In this document: piece after piece, positions 36,613 to 46,274 of the stretch
Position numbering within the stretch: the first letter of the stretch is position 1
Layout: every line of letters starts with the position of its first letter
From: Gloeobacterales cyanobacterium ES-bin-313
Lineage (GTDB): Bacteria > Cyanobacteriota > Cyanobacteriia > Gloeobacterales > Gloeobacteraceae
Assembly: GCA_014379585.1 (NCBI GenBank)
Contig: JACMLN010000099.1
Coordinates: 1-64,000, forward strand
Reading direction: 5' to 3'
Length of the DNA stretch: 64,000 bases
The notes under the pieces: model-generated
The model's input: only the letters and a program-made list of their open reading frames with translations
Databases searched by the model: none
Told to the model about the DNA's origin: nothing
Position numbers and translations under genes: made by a program

Positions 36613-38058
36613 ATGGCATTACATATTTACAACACCCTCACCCGCAAAAAAGAATTTTTCCAACCCCAAAGTGCAGGGCAAGTCAAGTTTTACTGCTGCG
36701 GTGTCACCCCCTACGATCACAGTCATCTCGGCCATGGGCGCTCCTATGTGGTCTGGGATACGGTGCGTCGCTACTTGGAATTCTCTGGTTACTCCGTCAC
36801 CTACATCCAAAATTTTACGGACGTAGACGACAAAATTCTCAAGCGAGCCGATGAAACCGGGTTAACGATGACGGAAGTGGCAAATACTTTCATCGCTTCC
36901 TATCACGACGACATGAAAGCATTGAATATTAGGCCAGCGACGGCTTTTCCGCGTATCACCACGTCGATGCCCCAGATCACGGACTTGATCAAAGAGCTAG
37001 AAACGGCTGGTTTTGCCTATCCATCCCATGGCGATGTCTACTATCATGTGCGGCGTTTTGCAGACTATGGCAAGCTCTCAGGTAAGCGTCTTGAACAGTT
37101 AGAAGCAGGCCGCAGCAACCGCCTTAATGACGACGAAGTTGATCGTAAACAAGATCCCTTCGACTTTGCCCTGTGGAAAGCAGCGCAGGAAGGTGAGCCT
37201 GCTTGGGAATCGCCTTGGGGGCCAGGTCGTCCCGGCTGGCACATCGAATGCTCCGCGATGCTGCGGGAGCACTTAGGAGACACGGTGGATATTCATGCGG
37301 GGGGCGAAGATCTGCAATTTCCCCACCACGAAAATGAGATTGCTCAATCGGAGGCGGTCACTGGGAAGCCCTTGGCGCATTGGTGGATGCACAACGGCTT
37401 TTTAAACGTCGTCGATTCCGAGGGCAAAGTTGAGAAGATGTCGAAATCCCTTGGCAATTTCGTCACTCTGCGCAACTTGTTTCAAGAATATTCGCCCATG
37501 GCACTGCGCTTACTCGTCCTCAATACTATTTATCGAAATCCGATTACTTTTTCTCTCGATATTCTCCAGGCAAACCAAAATGCTTGGCATACCATTGAGG
37601 AAGCTTTGCAACTCTCAGATTGGATTGCGAGTATATTGCGTCAACCTCTCGATGGCGAAGTGCTTTCTGAAGAGATTGAACGTTTCAAAAAAGGCATGGA
37701 TGACGACTTCAATACCCCCGAAGCCCTGACTGTAATCTTTGAGTTGAGAAACTATTTACTCAAGGAATACAACACTGTCACCCATGGCGGCACTTTGGCG
37801 GATCCAGCCCACTTCGCCCGTACTTGGCGAACCTTGAAATTGCTTTCAGAAGTCTTAGGACTCAAAGCAGAACCAATCAAAGCAAAAATAATGTCCCTCT
37901 CCGCTGAAGCGATCGAGGCTCAGATTCTGCTTCGCAAGCAAGCCCGCGAGTCCCGCAACTGGGGAGAAGCGGACCGCATCCGCAAATATCTTGCCGAAAA
38001 AGGAATTACCTTGATCGATCACAAAGACAAACCAACCACTTGGATTTCGTCATTGTAA
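36613..38058 (+). CDS. cysS: Cysteinyl-tRNA synthetase
   Basis: Class I aminoacyl-tRNA synthetase of 481 residues. Signature motifs: YCCGVTPYDHSHLGHGRSYV (the HIGH motif as HLGH, with a zinc-binding cysteine before it), GWHIECSAMLREHLGDTVDIHAGGEDLQFPHHENEIAQSEA, and KVEKMSKSLGNFVT (KMSKS). The DALR anticodon domain and a C-terminal helical part follow. A single-copy housekeeping gene. Confidence 0.97.
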   Translation: MALHIYNTLTRKKEFFQPQSAGQVKFYCCGVTPYDHSHLGHGRSYVVWDTVRRYLEFSGYSVTYIQNFTDVDDKILKRADETGLTMTEVANTFIASYHDDMKALNIRPATAFPRITTSMPQITDLIKELETAGFAYPSHGDVYYHVRRFADYGKLSGKRLEQLEAGRSNRLNDDEVDRKQDPFDFALWKAAQEGEPAWESPWGPGRPGWHIECSAMLREHLGDTVDIHAGGEDLQFPHHENEIAQSEAVTGKPLAHWWMHNGFLNVVDSEGKVEKMSKSLGNFVTLRNLFQEYSPMALRLLVLNTIYRNPITFSLDILQANQNAWHTIEEALQLSDWIASILRQPLDGEVLSEEIERFKKGMDDDFNTPEALTVIFELRNYLLKEYNTVTHGGTLADPAHFARTWRTLKLLSEVLGLKAEPIKAKIMSLSAEAIEAQILLRKQARESRNWGEADRIRKYLAEKGITLIDHKDKPTTWISSL

Positions 38059-38132
38059 TCCCGAGCTATCCAACGATTAGTAATCTGCGACTGCAAAGAT
38101 CTCGTACCGATTCGTCACCACAATGAGCACCC

Positions 38133-38367
38133 GAGATATCGAAACCCAATGCACCGCCCATCGGCAAACCAAACCTCCTCAAATCCGTCTCCAATTCCGC
38201 CTCACCACGCGTAGCGCCCGATGCAATTCTTAGTATCAAGCCATAAAAGTTGCCGAGGGGGTTTGGGGGACAGGCAGTCTGTCCCCCAATCGGGGAGGGA
38301 GTCCAGAGGGAGGGGCTTGCCCCATCCCTTTGGTGCCGTTCGCCATATTTTTCACAACCCACCAAAA
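38133..38367 (+). repeat. Composite interspersed repeat, copy 3
   Basis: The left part (38133-38225) matches the complement of 15640-15772. The core, from AGTATCAAGCC at 38232 to CCCACCAAAA at 38367, matches 19-151. The hairpin arms (38265-38273 and 38279-38287) are unchanged, but the loop is GCAGT instead of GCTT. The right part of the element, with AAACGGTATTA, is missing, and a gene fragment begins directly at the junction. Confidence 0.82.
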
Positions 38368-38581
38368 ATGCCAAAGCAGCACTCGGGGGCAGTCCTGTGA
38401 TCGTGTAAGACTGGATAGATTGGCCGTTTTGACTGATGGCGACCATATTGCAGGTGGTCGTCGGATCCATGGATTGGACTGGCGATGCTGTAGATGCCTG
38501 ACGACCACCACTTTCTTGCATGTTGAAGGAACGGCTGGAGGCCGCAATGGATCCGGCAAGGGCTACTGAAGGGCTACTGAT
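38368..38581 (-). pseudogene. Remnant of a small secreted protein gene cut by the repeat
   Basis: The minus-strand frame from 38581 reads a hydrophobic piece like the end of a signal peptide (SVALAGSIAASS) and then a protein-like stretch with DPTTTCNMVAISQNG and IQSYTITGLPPSAALAFL. It then runs straight into repeat-encoded sequence at 38367. There is no good start codon before an in-frame stop at 38582-38584, so both ends look damaged. An ATG at 38521 would allow a shorter product, but I consider it a broken gene. Confidence 0.5.
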
Positions 38582-38619
38582 TTATCCAGAACAACTGCAA
38601 CTATTGATCGATGTTCAAG

Positions 38620-38910
38620 CTAATCGCTGATCGTCGTCGGATCTATGCGATTTTCGCTGCGCTCTCTCAGCAATACCTGTAGGTTTCGCAATTGTCGAAT
38701 AGTGTAACCAGGAGCCTGCGACTGCACCCCTTTTTCACTAACATTTGTATTAGGATGGCGTATCAAGAATTTCTCAGCATTGCTCAAAGGCTGGCTCAGG
38801 GACGCCTTGAGATTGATAGGAGTGGCTGCACGGCTCGGAATGGTCGTAAGGGCCAGTAAAACGACAAACGCTGTGGCACTCAACGCGGTACTCAAAATGG
38901 AAAGGTTCAT
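38620..38910 (-). CDS. Small secreted protein of unknown function
   Basis: A 96-residue product with a clear signal peptide (TALSATAFVVLLALTTIP, cut near SRAA). The mature part has about 65 residues, ending GYTIRQLRNLQVLLRERSENRIDPTTISD, with a predicted helix. Conserved-looking but not recognised. It lies between two repeat copies, together with remnants of two other small secreted genes. Confidence 0.6.
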   Translation of the reverse strand: MNLSILSTALSATAFVVLLALTTIPSRAATPINLKASLSQPLSNAEKFLIRHPNTNVSEKGVQSQAPGYTIRQLRNLQVLLRERSENRIDPTTISD

Positions 38911-38997
38911 TGTAAGTCTCTATTGTTTGGGCTGAACTATTCAATGATAAACCGTATAATCTAATACAGCGTCGCCTGCATTTACATGTGTTCACAC

Positions 38998-39145
38998 AAA
39001 AACCCATTGGCAGACCAGCCAATCCGCTTCCAATTCCGCATCACCACGCGTAGCGCCCGATGCAATTCCAAGTATCAAGCCGTAAAAGTTCGCCGTGCAG
39101 GGGTGCGGGGAACGGGCGCGTCCGTCCCCCAAGGGGTAGGGGTTT
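38998..39145 (+). repeat. Diverged interspersed repeat, copy 4
   Basis: Shares with copy 3 the order CAATTCCGC.TCACCACGCGTAGCGCCC-like left part, AAGTATCAAGCC, and the main hairpin. Hairpin arms are 39107-39115 and 39122-39130. One A-T pair of copy 1 is replaced by G-C and another pair is broken (A opposite C). The part beyond the hairpin is shortened. Confidence 0.75.
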
Positions 39146-39233
39146 CAGGAGTACATGCAGCATCTTCAGCCTTCACCGGATGTTGGTAAAGAAGAGAAAC
39201 ACACAGTCCTAGGCCAAGCACATTCCAGCGCAT
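39075..39233 (-). pseudogene. Signal peptide fragment fused to repeat sequence
   Basis: A 52-codon minus-strand frame starting at ATG 39233. The first 22 residues, MRWNVLGLGLCVSLLYQHP then VKA, form a convincing signal peptide. A short DAACTPETP follows and the rest is encoded by the repeat. This looks like the 5' end of a small secreted-protein gene truncated by the repeat. It might still be expressed as a short exported peptide. Confidence 0.45.
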
Positions 39234-39269
39234 TTTTGATTCCAAATAGTGCGATGATTTCTTTGATGT

Positions 39270-39998
39270 TTAAGCTTTTTCTAAAAGCTTTGCGGCGGCT
39301 AGCTGATCGATAAACCAGAATAACGCGCCATCAGTTGGGATAATTCCTTGGCTCGGATAGCGCGTACCACCAGCAATCACTTCGGCAAGAACTGTTGCTT
39401 TATCTGCGCCTGCAACGAAGAACACAATACAACGACTGCGATTGAGTACAGGATAGGTGAGCGTGAGACGGGGAGTGGGCTGGCTTTGTGGACGGGCAAC
39501 CGCGACAGGACGATCCAAGACGTTCAGCGCTGGATCCCCAGGGAAAAGGGAAGCCGTGTGACCATCGCCTCCCATCCCCAAAAAGGTCAGATCCAAACGA
39601 ATATCGCCGTCAAAAAAAGCTTCAAGTTCTTGGCTGTAGGCTTGAGCGGCTTCTTCAAGATCTATGTAGCCAACAGGCATCCCGTGAATATTTTCAGCAG
39701 GGATAGGTACGTGGTCAAAAAGTGCTTCTTTGATCATTCGGTAGTTGCTATCTGAGTGGTTGTAGGGAATGTAGCGCTCGTCCCCCCAAAACAGATGGAC
39801 AGCAGACCAGTCGATCTGACTCTTGTAGGGTTCACTGGCCAGCAGTTGATAGAGCTTCTTGGGCGTTGAGCCACCTGCAAGAGAGACCGTGAATCGTCCC
39901 CGTGCTGCAATTGCCAATTGGGCATGCTCGATGAAGCACTGAGCAGCCCCCTGATAGAGGGCAGTGAGATCCGCGAAAATCCGTGGTGTACCAGCCAT
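39270..39998 (-). CDS. pgl: 6-phosphogluconolactonase
   Basis: Hydrolyses 6-phosphogluconolactone, the second step of the oxidative pentose phosphate pathway. The 242-residue protein has the DevB-type motifs FTVSLAGGSTPKKLYQLLA, WSAVHLFWGDERYIPYNHSDSNYRM and LTFLGMGGDGHTASLFPG. The start is 2 bases from the stop of opcA, so zwf-opcA-pgl is one operon. Confidence 0.95.
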   Translation of the reverse strand: MAGTPRIFADLTALYQGAAQCFIEHAQLAIAARGRFTVSLAGGSTPKKLYQLLASEPYKSQIDWSAVHLFWGDERYIPYNHSDSNYRMIKEALFDHVPIPAENIHGMPVGYIDLEEAAQAYSQELEAFFDGDIRLDLTFLGMGGDGHTASLFPGDPALNVLDRPVAVARPQSQPTPRLTLTYPVLNRSRCIVFFVAGADKATVLAEVIAGGTRYPSQGIIPTDGALFWFIDQLAAAKLLEKA

Positions 39999-40000
39999 AG

Positions 40001-41140
40001 CTATTTCAACAAGCTCAACATGGCGTGCACAACACCGAGAGCTTCTTCGAAGATTACATCATGATCTGGAGCCTGAAGCACTTCAGACAACAGTTGCTCG
40101 GTATTGAGATTTGTCAGTGCTGTCACGTAGGTGGTGAGCCCTTCGCCGATGCTCGTTTGTACCCTGACACAACTTGGAGCGTCTTCGCTACAGAGTATCG
40201 TCGAGCAATCAGAGCCAGAGTCGCTAGAGCTTAGACCAATGGACATAATCCGAGCATCTAAGTCAGTCTCTGTGGGTACAGCCTTAATCGTTGCTTGAAT
40301 CGGGCGTTGCTCGCGATCTGTAAAAATGAGCTGACGTAAACCCTTCTTACTGTGAAATGAGATAGGTGTCCAACCCAGCCGTCCAGCAAACCAACCCAAG
40401 AACAAATAGGCTTGACTGGGATTGACGAGGGAATTCGGTTTTTGACCGTACTCGATGATCACTTGATCGAGGGAACCCAAACATTTACAGCGTTCTTCGC
40501 TGTCGAAGGCCAAGGCTGCCTCTTCGCGCCAAGGGGTTAATCGAGACCAATTTAAATCTCCGAATGAATTGCTTCCTTTAGACGCAAGGGCAAACTCTGC
40601 AAACCTGCGTAGGCTTTCATCTGGAGTTTCAAATAAGAGCGAGTCGATCACTGTGCGATCAACGATACCTTGCAAGTTGGTAAAAAGTTGTAAATTTGGA
40701 GCAATTGGCGCTTGCCACCAGAGAAATGTCTCTAGTTCAGGCAAAAGCAGAGAAGAGACTGTTGTATGCAATTCTTCAAGTGCTTGCCCTGAAGCCCGCA
40801 AAGTCACATACTCACAGCAAATCGATTCTTGCGCACCCCCCTCAGAAATCGGGCAGTACGCAGCGACAAACGCTTCAAGTCCTGACTCAGGGACATCGGA
40901 GGCTGCCGAAAGCACAATCGCTCGGCAGGGATGCTGAATAGCAATCGCTCCTATCGAAGCAGGTATTTCTTCAGCATGAGCCGTTTCTGGCTGGAAAACC
41001 AACAAATTAAAGGTAGAGGCGCGGGTCGCCCCTGAATCATTCTTGGCACTCCAGATCTTGCTGAGTTGCTTATTAACTTGAGCGATCTGAACCTTTTGGG
41101 GTTCAGCAAGAGCAACAACTGGTGAGCTATTTTTCATCAC
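40001..41140 (-). CDS. opcA: Glucose-6-phosphate dehydrogenase assembly protein OpcA
   Basis: Redox-sensitive allosteric activator of cyanobacterial Zwf, acting by promoting its active oligomer. The 379-residue protein contains STFNLLVFQPE, IAIQHPCRAIVLSA, LPELETFLWWQAP and the C-terminal DVIFEEALGVVHAMLSLL. Cysteines at HPCRAIV and ESICCEY are candidates for thioredoxin control, as known for this family. It lies between zwf (23 bases) and pgl (2 bases). Confidence 0.93.
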   Translation of the reverse strand: MMKNSSPVVALAEPQKVQIAQVNKQLSKIWSAKNDSGATRASTFNLLVFQPETAHAEEIPASIGAIAIQHPCRAIVLSAASDVPESGLEAFVAAYCPISEGGAQESICCEYVTLRASGQALEELHTTVSSLLLPELETFLWWQAPIAPNLQLFTNLQGIVDRTVIDSLLFETPDESLRRFAEFALASKGSNSFGDLNWSRLTPWREEAALAFDSEERCKCLGSLDQVIIEYGQKPNSLVNPSQAYLFLGWFAGRLGWTPISFHSKKGLRQLIFTDREQRPIQATIKAVPTETDLDARIMSIGLSSSDSGSDCSTILCSEDAPSCVRVQTSIGEGLTTYVTALTNLNTEQLLSEVLQAPDHDVIFEEALGVVHAMLSLLK

Positions 41141-41163
41141 AGGTATATCCCACAGCGTTTATG

Positions 41164-42690
41164 TTAAAGGCGACGCCAGAAGCGTCCTTCGTCCATCAAT
41201 TGGCTGGCCGCACTAGGTCCCCAGGAGCCTGCCTCATAGTAATTCAGGTCTTTGGTTGATTTGTCGTCCCAACGTTTGACAATCGGTGTGACAATCGTCC
41301 AGGCAGCCTCAACTTCATCTGCGCGGGTGAAGAGAGTTTGATCTCCCAACAAACAATCGAGCAGCAGACGTTCGTAGGCTTCTGGAGAAGCCACCTCAAA
41401 GGTGCTTCCATAACGGAAGTCCATATTCACTGAGCGGATCGAGATATCGGCAATCGGTCGTTTTGCCTCAAAGCGCAGCGAAATCCCTTCATCGGGCTGA
41501 ATGCGCATCACCAAGAGGTTGGGGCTGACCTGATTGGCTGCACTACCAGGGAACATCTGGTGAGGGACGTCTCGAAATTGTATCGCAATCTCGGAGACGC
41601 GCTTGGGCATCCGTTTGCCTGTGCGCAGGTAGAACGGCACCCCTTTCCAGCGCCAATTGTTGATTTCAAATTTGGCTGCGATGTAACTTGAAGTCTGGGC
41701 ACCGGGGATGACGCGTTGCTCGTCCTGGTAGGCAGGAACAGGTTCTCCCCCACTCCAACCTGCTTGGTATTGTCCACGGACTGCTTGAATTTTTTTGCCC
41801 GCATAGGCCAACTGTGTTGCCCGCAGTACTTTTACTTTTTCGTCGCGAACAGTGTCCGCTTCAAACGTGGCAGGTGGTTCCATGGCAGTCACCGCCAACA
41901 ACTGCATCAAGTGGTTTTGAATCATGTCCCGCAACGCACCACCCGCTTCGTCGTAGTACGGGGCGCGGTTTTCGACACCGACCGTCTCAGCAACCGTGAT
42001 TTGAACGTGATCGACGTAGCGATGGTTCCAAAGCGGCTCAAAGATCGCGTTGGCGAACCGGAAAACCAACACATTCTGAACTGTTTCTTTGCCCAGATAA
42101 TGATCGATCCGATAGACCTGCTTCTCTTCAAAAACGGCTTGAACCACCTTATTGAGTGTTTGGGCAGTTTCAAGGTCGCGCCCAAATGGCTTCTCGATGA
42201 CGATCCGGGTGTTCTGTACCGTTCCGGACAATCCGGCTTGCCCCAGATTTTCAATGATCGGCTTGAAGTAACTTGGGGCAGTGGCTAGATAAAAAGCGCG
42301 GTTGCCATTGGTGTGGCGCTCGCTGTCCAGTTTTTCTAAAAATTCCGCCAATTGCTTGTAGCTGGCGATATCCTCAAGGTCACCTTGGAAGTAGTAAATT
42401 CCCTTCGCAAAGTTCTCCCAAAGGGTTCCGAGTTTGGCGCGGGAGAATTTTTCGATCCCCTCTCTCATCCGCTCACGAAACTCGTCTTGGCTCCAAGCAC
42501 GACGGGCAAAGCCAACCACTGTAAATTCTGGAGGTAAGCGGCGGTCGCGAGCTAAGTCGTAGAGGGCAGGAAGGAGTTTGCGTTCTGTGAGATCCCCCGA
42601 AGCCCCAAAGATCGTTAAGATCGTGGGCTTCGGGGTACGCTCCAGGCGCAGTCCCTCGCGCAGGGGATTACTGGAGAGTGCAGAGGTCAT
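41164..42690 (-). CDS. zwf: Glucose-6-phosphate 1-dehydrogenase
   Basis: First enzyme of the oxidative pentose phosphate pathway and a main source of NADPH in the dark. From the ATG at 42690 it has 508 residues, the length of cyanobacterial homologues. Motifs: [24 protein letters not shown] (cofactor), [18 protein letters not shown], and the active site [14 protein letters not shown]. The frame stays open to 42744 but the extension is not family-like. First gene of zwf-opcA-pgl. Confidence 0.96.
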   Translation of the reverse strand: MTSALSSNPLREGLRLERTPKPTILTIFGASGDLTERKLLPALYDLARDRRLPPEFTVVGFARRAWSQDEFRERMREGIEKFSRAKLGTLWENFAKGIYYFQGDLEDIASYKQLAEFLEKLDSERHTNGNRAFYLATAPSYFKPIIENLGQAGLSGTVQNTRIVIEKPFGRDLETAQTLNKVVQAVFEEKQVYRIDHYLGKETVQNVLVFRFANAIFEPLWNHRYVDHVQITVAETVGVENRAPYYDEAGGALRDMIQNHLMQLLAVTAMEPPATFEADTVRDEKVKVLRATQLAYAGKKIQAVRGQYQAGWSGGEPVPAYQDEQRVIPGAQTSSYIAAKFEINNWRWKGVPFYLRTGKRMPKRVSEIAIQFRDVPHQMFPGSAANQVSPNLLVMRIQPDEGISLRFEAKRPIADISIRSVNMDFRYGSTFEVASPEAYERLLLDCLLGDQTLFTRADEVEAAWTIVTPIVKRWDDKSTKDLNYYEAGSWGPSAASQLMDEGRFWRRL

Positions 42691-42833
42691 ATCGCATCCG
42701 AGTAAAGGCCGACTTGGGAGTGGTGCAACTCTGCCGGTTGTCACTACCCTAGTTGCGGCTCAGTGTCATTTCACCGAAATGCACAGCAGAACTTAAGATT
42801 TTGCTGCTCCTCACCCCAAAGGCAAGGACTTAT

Positions 42834-43124
42834 CTAGTCTTCGTCGTCTTTTTCGACACCGCTAAAGAAGCCCGGTGAGCGCATACCCATCACAGAACTG
42901 CTTCCCGATTTCGGTGTATTGACCTGAACTGCAGTGATATCACCGCTCATCACAGCGATGCGCTTTTCGGTCATCTTTTCGCAGGTCAGTTCGAGCAGTT
43001 TGGAGTGATCGGAACTGAGGGCCGCGACAATTTGCTGGTAGAGGGCAGTAGCACCGGCTGCTTCTTTGCGCTGCACCGAAAAGGAGAGGGGATTGCCTCG
43101 CAAAATGACATCGATCGTATACAT
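42834..43124 (-). CDS. UPF0367 family protein
   Basis: A 96-residue cyanobacterial protein. MYTIDVILRGNPLSFSVQRKEA, ALYQQIVAALSSDHSKLLELTCEK and RIAVMSGDITAVQV are the UPF0367 core. The C-terminal 25 residues are acidic and look disordered. Function unknown. It is divergent from the first TonB-dependent receptor, with about 420 bases between the two starts. Confidence 0.88.
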   Translation of the reverse strand: MYTIDVILRGNPLSFSVQRKEAAGATALYQQIVAALSSDHSKLLELTCEKMTEKRIAVMSGDITAVQVNTPKSGSSSVMGMRSPGFFSGVEKDDED

Positions 43125-43547
43125 GGTGATCCATTAAGTACTCTGTGATCGATTGTAGGTTAGCCAGCAGAACACTTCTCGATTGCTTCGCTAAAAGTAC
43201 TCTACAAATCAGTCGGGGCAGTATTCACGCAGTCACTTGTCTTTCTCTCCTCCAACACCTCAAGCCTTTAACCACACAAAATAAATTTATATTTACTAAA
43301 GCTTGATTTTGTGCGCCCAGAACGGGCCAAGAAAATAAGAATACTCTCATTTTCTTCTCATGAGTTTTTAACCTTTGAAGAGAACTGTTGGACATGTTCG
43401 AATAGAGCGGCAACTCGATCAATGAACCGTACTTTGCGCAATTCTGGTTCTGCTTGCAGGCAAGAAAGTGATGACAACTTGACTCGAAAAGTGAAAGTGA
43501 ACAGCACCTGTTTTGTTCCAAATACCCAGTTCTTGAGGGAAAAAGCA
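43125..43547. other. Divergent promoter region before the first TonB-dependent receptor
   Basis: About 420 bases without a supported gene. It holds the TYTCAT direct-repeat operator at 43345-43361. The plus-strand frame running through it from 43311 is upstream read-through of the receptor frame, not coding sequence. Confidence 0.6.
43345..43361 (+). promoter_or_regulatory. Putative operator, site A: direct repeat TCTCAT, 11-bp period
   Basis: TCTCATTTTCTTCTCAT: hexamers at 43345-43350 and 43356-43361. It matches site B at 15 of 17 positions. Helical-turn-spaced direct repeats are the usual target of OmpR-type response regulators. It lies about 190 bases before the receptor start. Confidence 0.65.
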
Positions 43548-46265
43548 TTGATTAAACTTAGACTTAAATCTTTGGGGTATCTTGGCAGTTTGACGTTCAG
43601 TCTCTCCAGCACCCTTTCGTTTGCGCAGATCTGTCAGGCAGAACCGCTGTTGTCCCGTGTTTCTACCCCTGCCTCTGGACTGACAGTCCAACAGCTTTTA
43701 GCAGAGAGCAACAACAAGGCAGCAGTATTACTGAATCTCCAAAAGCCAACCGATTGGACAGCCTCTGAGGCAATTTTCCAGCTGAGTCAGCTGTCCGACA
43801 CGCCAGTAAAACCATCCGCCACCGAACCGATTGCCCAAGCACCATCCTCCGAGGAGGATGATCTTCTGAATGAGGTTTCTGTGACCGCCACGCGGCGGCC
43901 AACCCGTCAGCGCGATACAACTGCAACGACCTACTCTGTCAAGAAAGAAGACTTCCGTGCCCAATCAGCCCAAACAGCTACAGATGCACTGCAGTACGTA
44001 CCGGGCTTCCAGGGATTCACCACACCTGGAGGCGTTGCTTCGCCTGGGGGTGGGGGTGGGAATCCCTTCTTTTTGCGGGGATTTGACGACCAACGCTTTC
44101 AAGTTCTGCGCGACGGTATCTCTCTACAGCGCTCAGGCAATGGACGTACTGATCTTTCGCGTCTACCAGTCGAAAGTCTGGAACGCATCGAGGTTGTGAC
44201 CGGGGGTGCCACACTCCGCTACGGTGCTGGCGCTGTCGGCGGTGTCATCAACTTGATCACAGAAACCCCAAAAGGGCCACCCAAGCTGACCCTCGAATAT
44301 CAGACCGGCTCCTACGGTTTCAGTAAGTACGTTGCGAAGTACGGTGGCGGCGATGACACCTTCAGCTATAACTTTGTCTACTCGGGACTGGTAGCCTTCA
44401 ACAATTACCCATACCGCTTCACACTGCCTAACCAAGCCACCTTTTACGGGCCGACAGTCAACCAGAACGCCTCCGTCCCTTCGCGCATCAACCCAGCGGG
44501 TTATCCGAACCGACGCAACTCCTTCGGTGTCGGTGGCTCTGAATCAGCCGACCCTAGAAACAATGGTTCTGTCGATCTCTTCGGCTACCTCACCCCTGAA
44601 GTTGGGCCACCCATCACTGTCACTGGGATCAACAGCACCAACACCGTTGCCATCGACAACTACAACTTTAAACTGAGCTGGAAACCGGAACCGACCGACC
44701 GAATTACCATCAGTGCGGAATTGCAGAACTACAAGTCGCTGTTTTCCAATCCAGGCAACACCTACCGCAATGCCTGCTTTGGTGGAGCATCAACTGCCAC
44801 AAACCCGGTCATTTCCCTGAACCGATTCTTCCCCGTCGTACCCGATGCATCTGCCCCCGGAGGAGCGCGGATCTTGCCCTGCGATCAACAACGCTACATC
44901 GTCCGTACTCCGACGAGTCAGCAGGCGCTTCCGTTTAATTACAACACCAGTTTGGACGGTAGAATCGTTTTCCCAACCGGCCAGTCTTACCCCTTTGCCG
45001 AGCAGAACACGACGGATGCAGCCTACTACGCAACAGTGAACCAGACGCAATTTGATGGTGTCGTCAACTGGGATCATGACATTACCCCGACCTCAAGCCT
45101 CAACAGTTATATTTCCTATTACCGCTTTGCTTCGCCGCGTTTTGTCCCAGCTTTATACCCCTTCAATACCAACATTGAACAGGGTCAGCCTTTACCTGGT
45201 CCGCCTGGTCTGCGGCAAGCACCAATCAATATCCAACCCTACTCTGAGTCCAAACGCTTCGAAGCATCTAGCACCCTGAGTACCCAGATTTCTCCTGGCC
45301 AGACGCTTACCTTTGGTCTCCAGTTTCAGCAAGATGCCAGTTACCAGCAGCCCACCATTCAGGGCACTTTCTTTGAAGAATCGATCTCGCGCTCGGCGCT
45401 CTATGTCATCGACGACATCAGCTTTGGCCCTGAGCTGAAGGCCAATCTTGGCTTTCGCTACACCTACTCGACCCAATTCGGTGCTGTGGGTACACCAGCC
45501 ATTGGTCTACGCTACTCGCCCAATAGTTGGCTATCCTTCCGGAGTAACGGCTCCTACGTGTTCAATGCTCCAGCCATCACCAATCTGTTTACCAACTCCG
45601 CTGGAGTGCTCTCCAACCCTGGCCTCAGACCAGAAACAGGGGTCACCTACGATCTTGGTGTGGACATTACCCCAGCCTCCAATCTAGGTCTGCGACTGAC
45701 CTACTTCAGCACCACCCTCGACGGTGTGTTTACCAACGTCAACTTGCCCAACCCAGATGTGAACAATCCAGCCTCCCGGAATTTCGGTTTCATCTTCGTC
45801 TCCCAAATCCAGAACCTCAACAGCCGACTCGCCTCGGGAATCGAAATGGAAGCACTCTGGCAACCTGCAGAAAACTTGCGGTTGCGTCTGCAATGGACCA
45901 ACACAGATGCCCGTAACTATGGTCTGACAGATAACATCAACCAGCCCACCTTCCCCTACTTCTTCGGGTACCAAGATTCATTCATTCCCTTCAACAATGT
46001 GTTGCTTAGCGCTACCTACACAAACAAAGGACTCACAGCAGCATTAATTGGTCGCTACGACAGCGGCAAACGTCGCCCAAACTCCCTCGACTTCGCACCA
46101 GCCTTCGCCACAATGGATCTCAACGTTGAGGTGCCAATCTCTCCAAGCTTTACCCTCACCGGTAGTGTGCTGAATATTACAGATACCCAGTACGAACTGT
46201 TTCCTGGCGCACCAGCACCAGGTACGACATTTCGCGTCGGTGGCAAGCTCGAACTGGGGGTCTGA
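43548..46265 (+). CDS. TonB-dependent outer-membrane receptor
   Basis: I chose the TTG at 43548: GAGGGA lies 7-8 bases upstream and the product then begins with a proper signal peptide (IKLRLKSLGYLGSLTFSLSS, cut after QICQA). 905 residues. A short extension after the signal (VQQLLAESNNKAAVLLNL) is followed by the TonB-box region LNEVSVTATRRP, a plug domain (TDALQYVPGFQGF, FFLRGFDDQRFQVLRDG, ESLERIEVVTGGATLRYGAGAVGGVINLITETP), and a 22-strand barrel ending in FRVGGKLELGV. Substrate unknown; iron-chelate uptake is likely. It converges with a second receptor, 9 bases apart. Confidence 0.93.
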   Translation: MIKLRLKSLGYLGSLTFSLSSTLSFAQICQAEPLLSRVSTPASGLTVQQLLAESNNKAAVLLNLQKPTDWTASEAIFQLSQLSDTPVKPSATEPIAQAPSSEEDDLLNEVSVTATRRPTRQRDTTATTYSVKKEDFRAQSAQTATDALQYVPGFQGFTTPGGVASPGGGGGNPFFLRGFDDQRFQVLRDGISLQRSGNGRTDLSRLPVESLERIEVVTGGATLRYGAGAVGGVINLITETPKGPPKLTLEYQTGSYGFSKYVAKYGGGDDTFSYNFVYSGLVAFNNYPYRFTLPNQATFYGPTVNQNASVPSRINPAGYPNRRNSFGVGGSESADPRNNGSVDLFGYLTPEVGPPITVTGINSTNTVAIDNYNFKLSWKPEPTDRITISAELQNYKSLFSNPGNTYRNACFGGASTATNPVISLNRFFPVVPDASAPGGARILPCDQQRYIVRTPTSQQALPFNYNTSLDGRIVFPTGQSYPFAEQNTTDAAYYATVNQTQFDGVVNWDHDITPTSSLNSYISYYRFASPRFVPALYPFNTNIEQGQPLPGPPGLRQAPINIQPYSESKRFEASSTLSTQISPGQTLTFGLQFQQDASYQQPTIQGTFFEESISRSALYVIDDISFGPELKANLGFRYTYSTQFGAVGTPAIGLRYSPNSWLSFRSNGSYVFNAPAITNLFTNSAGVLSNPGLRPETGVTYDLGVDITPASNLGLRLTYFSTTLDGVFTNVNLPNPDVNNPASRNFGFIFVSQIQNLNSRLASGIEMEALWQPAENLRLRLQWTNTDARNYGLTDNINQPTFPYFFGYQDSFIPFNNVLLSATYTNKGLTAALIGRYDSGKRRPNSLDFAPAFATMDLNVEVPISPSFTLTGSVLNITDTQYELFPGAPAPGTTFRVGGKLELGV

Positions 46266-46274
46266 TCGATCAAG

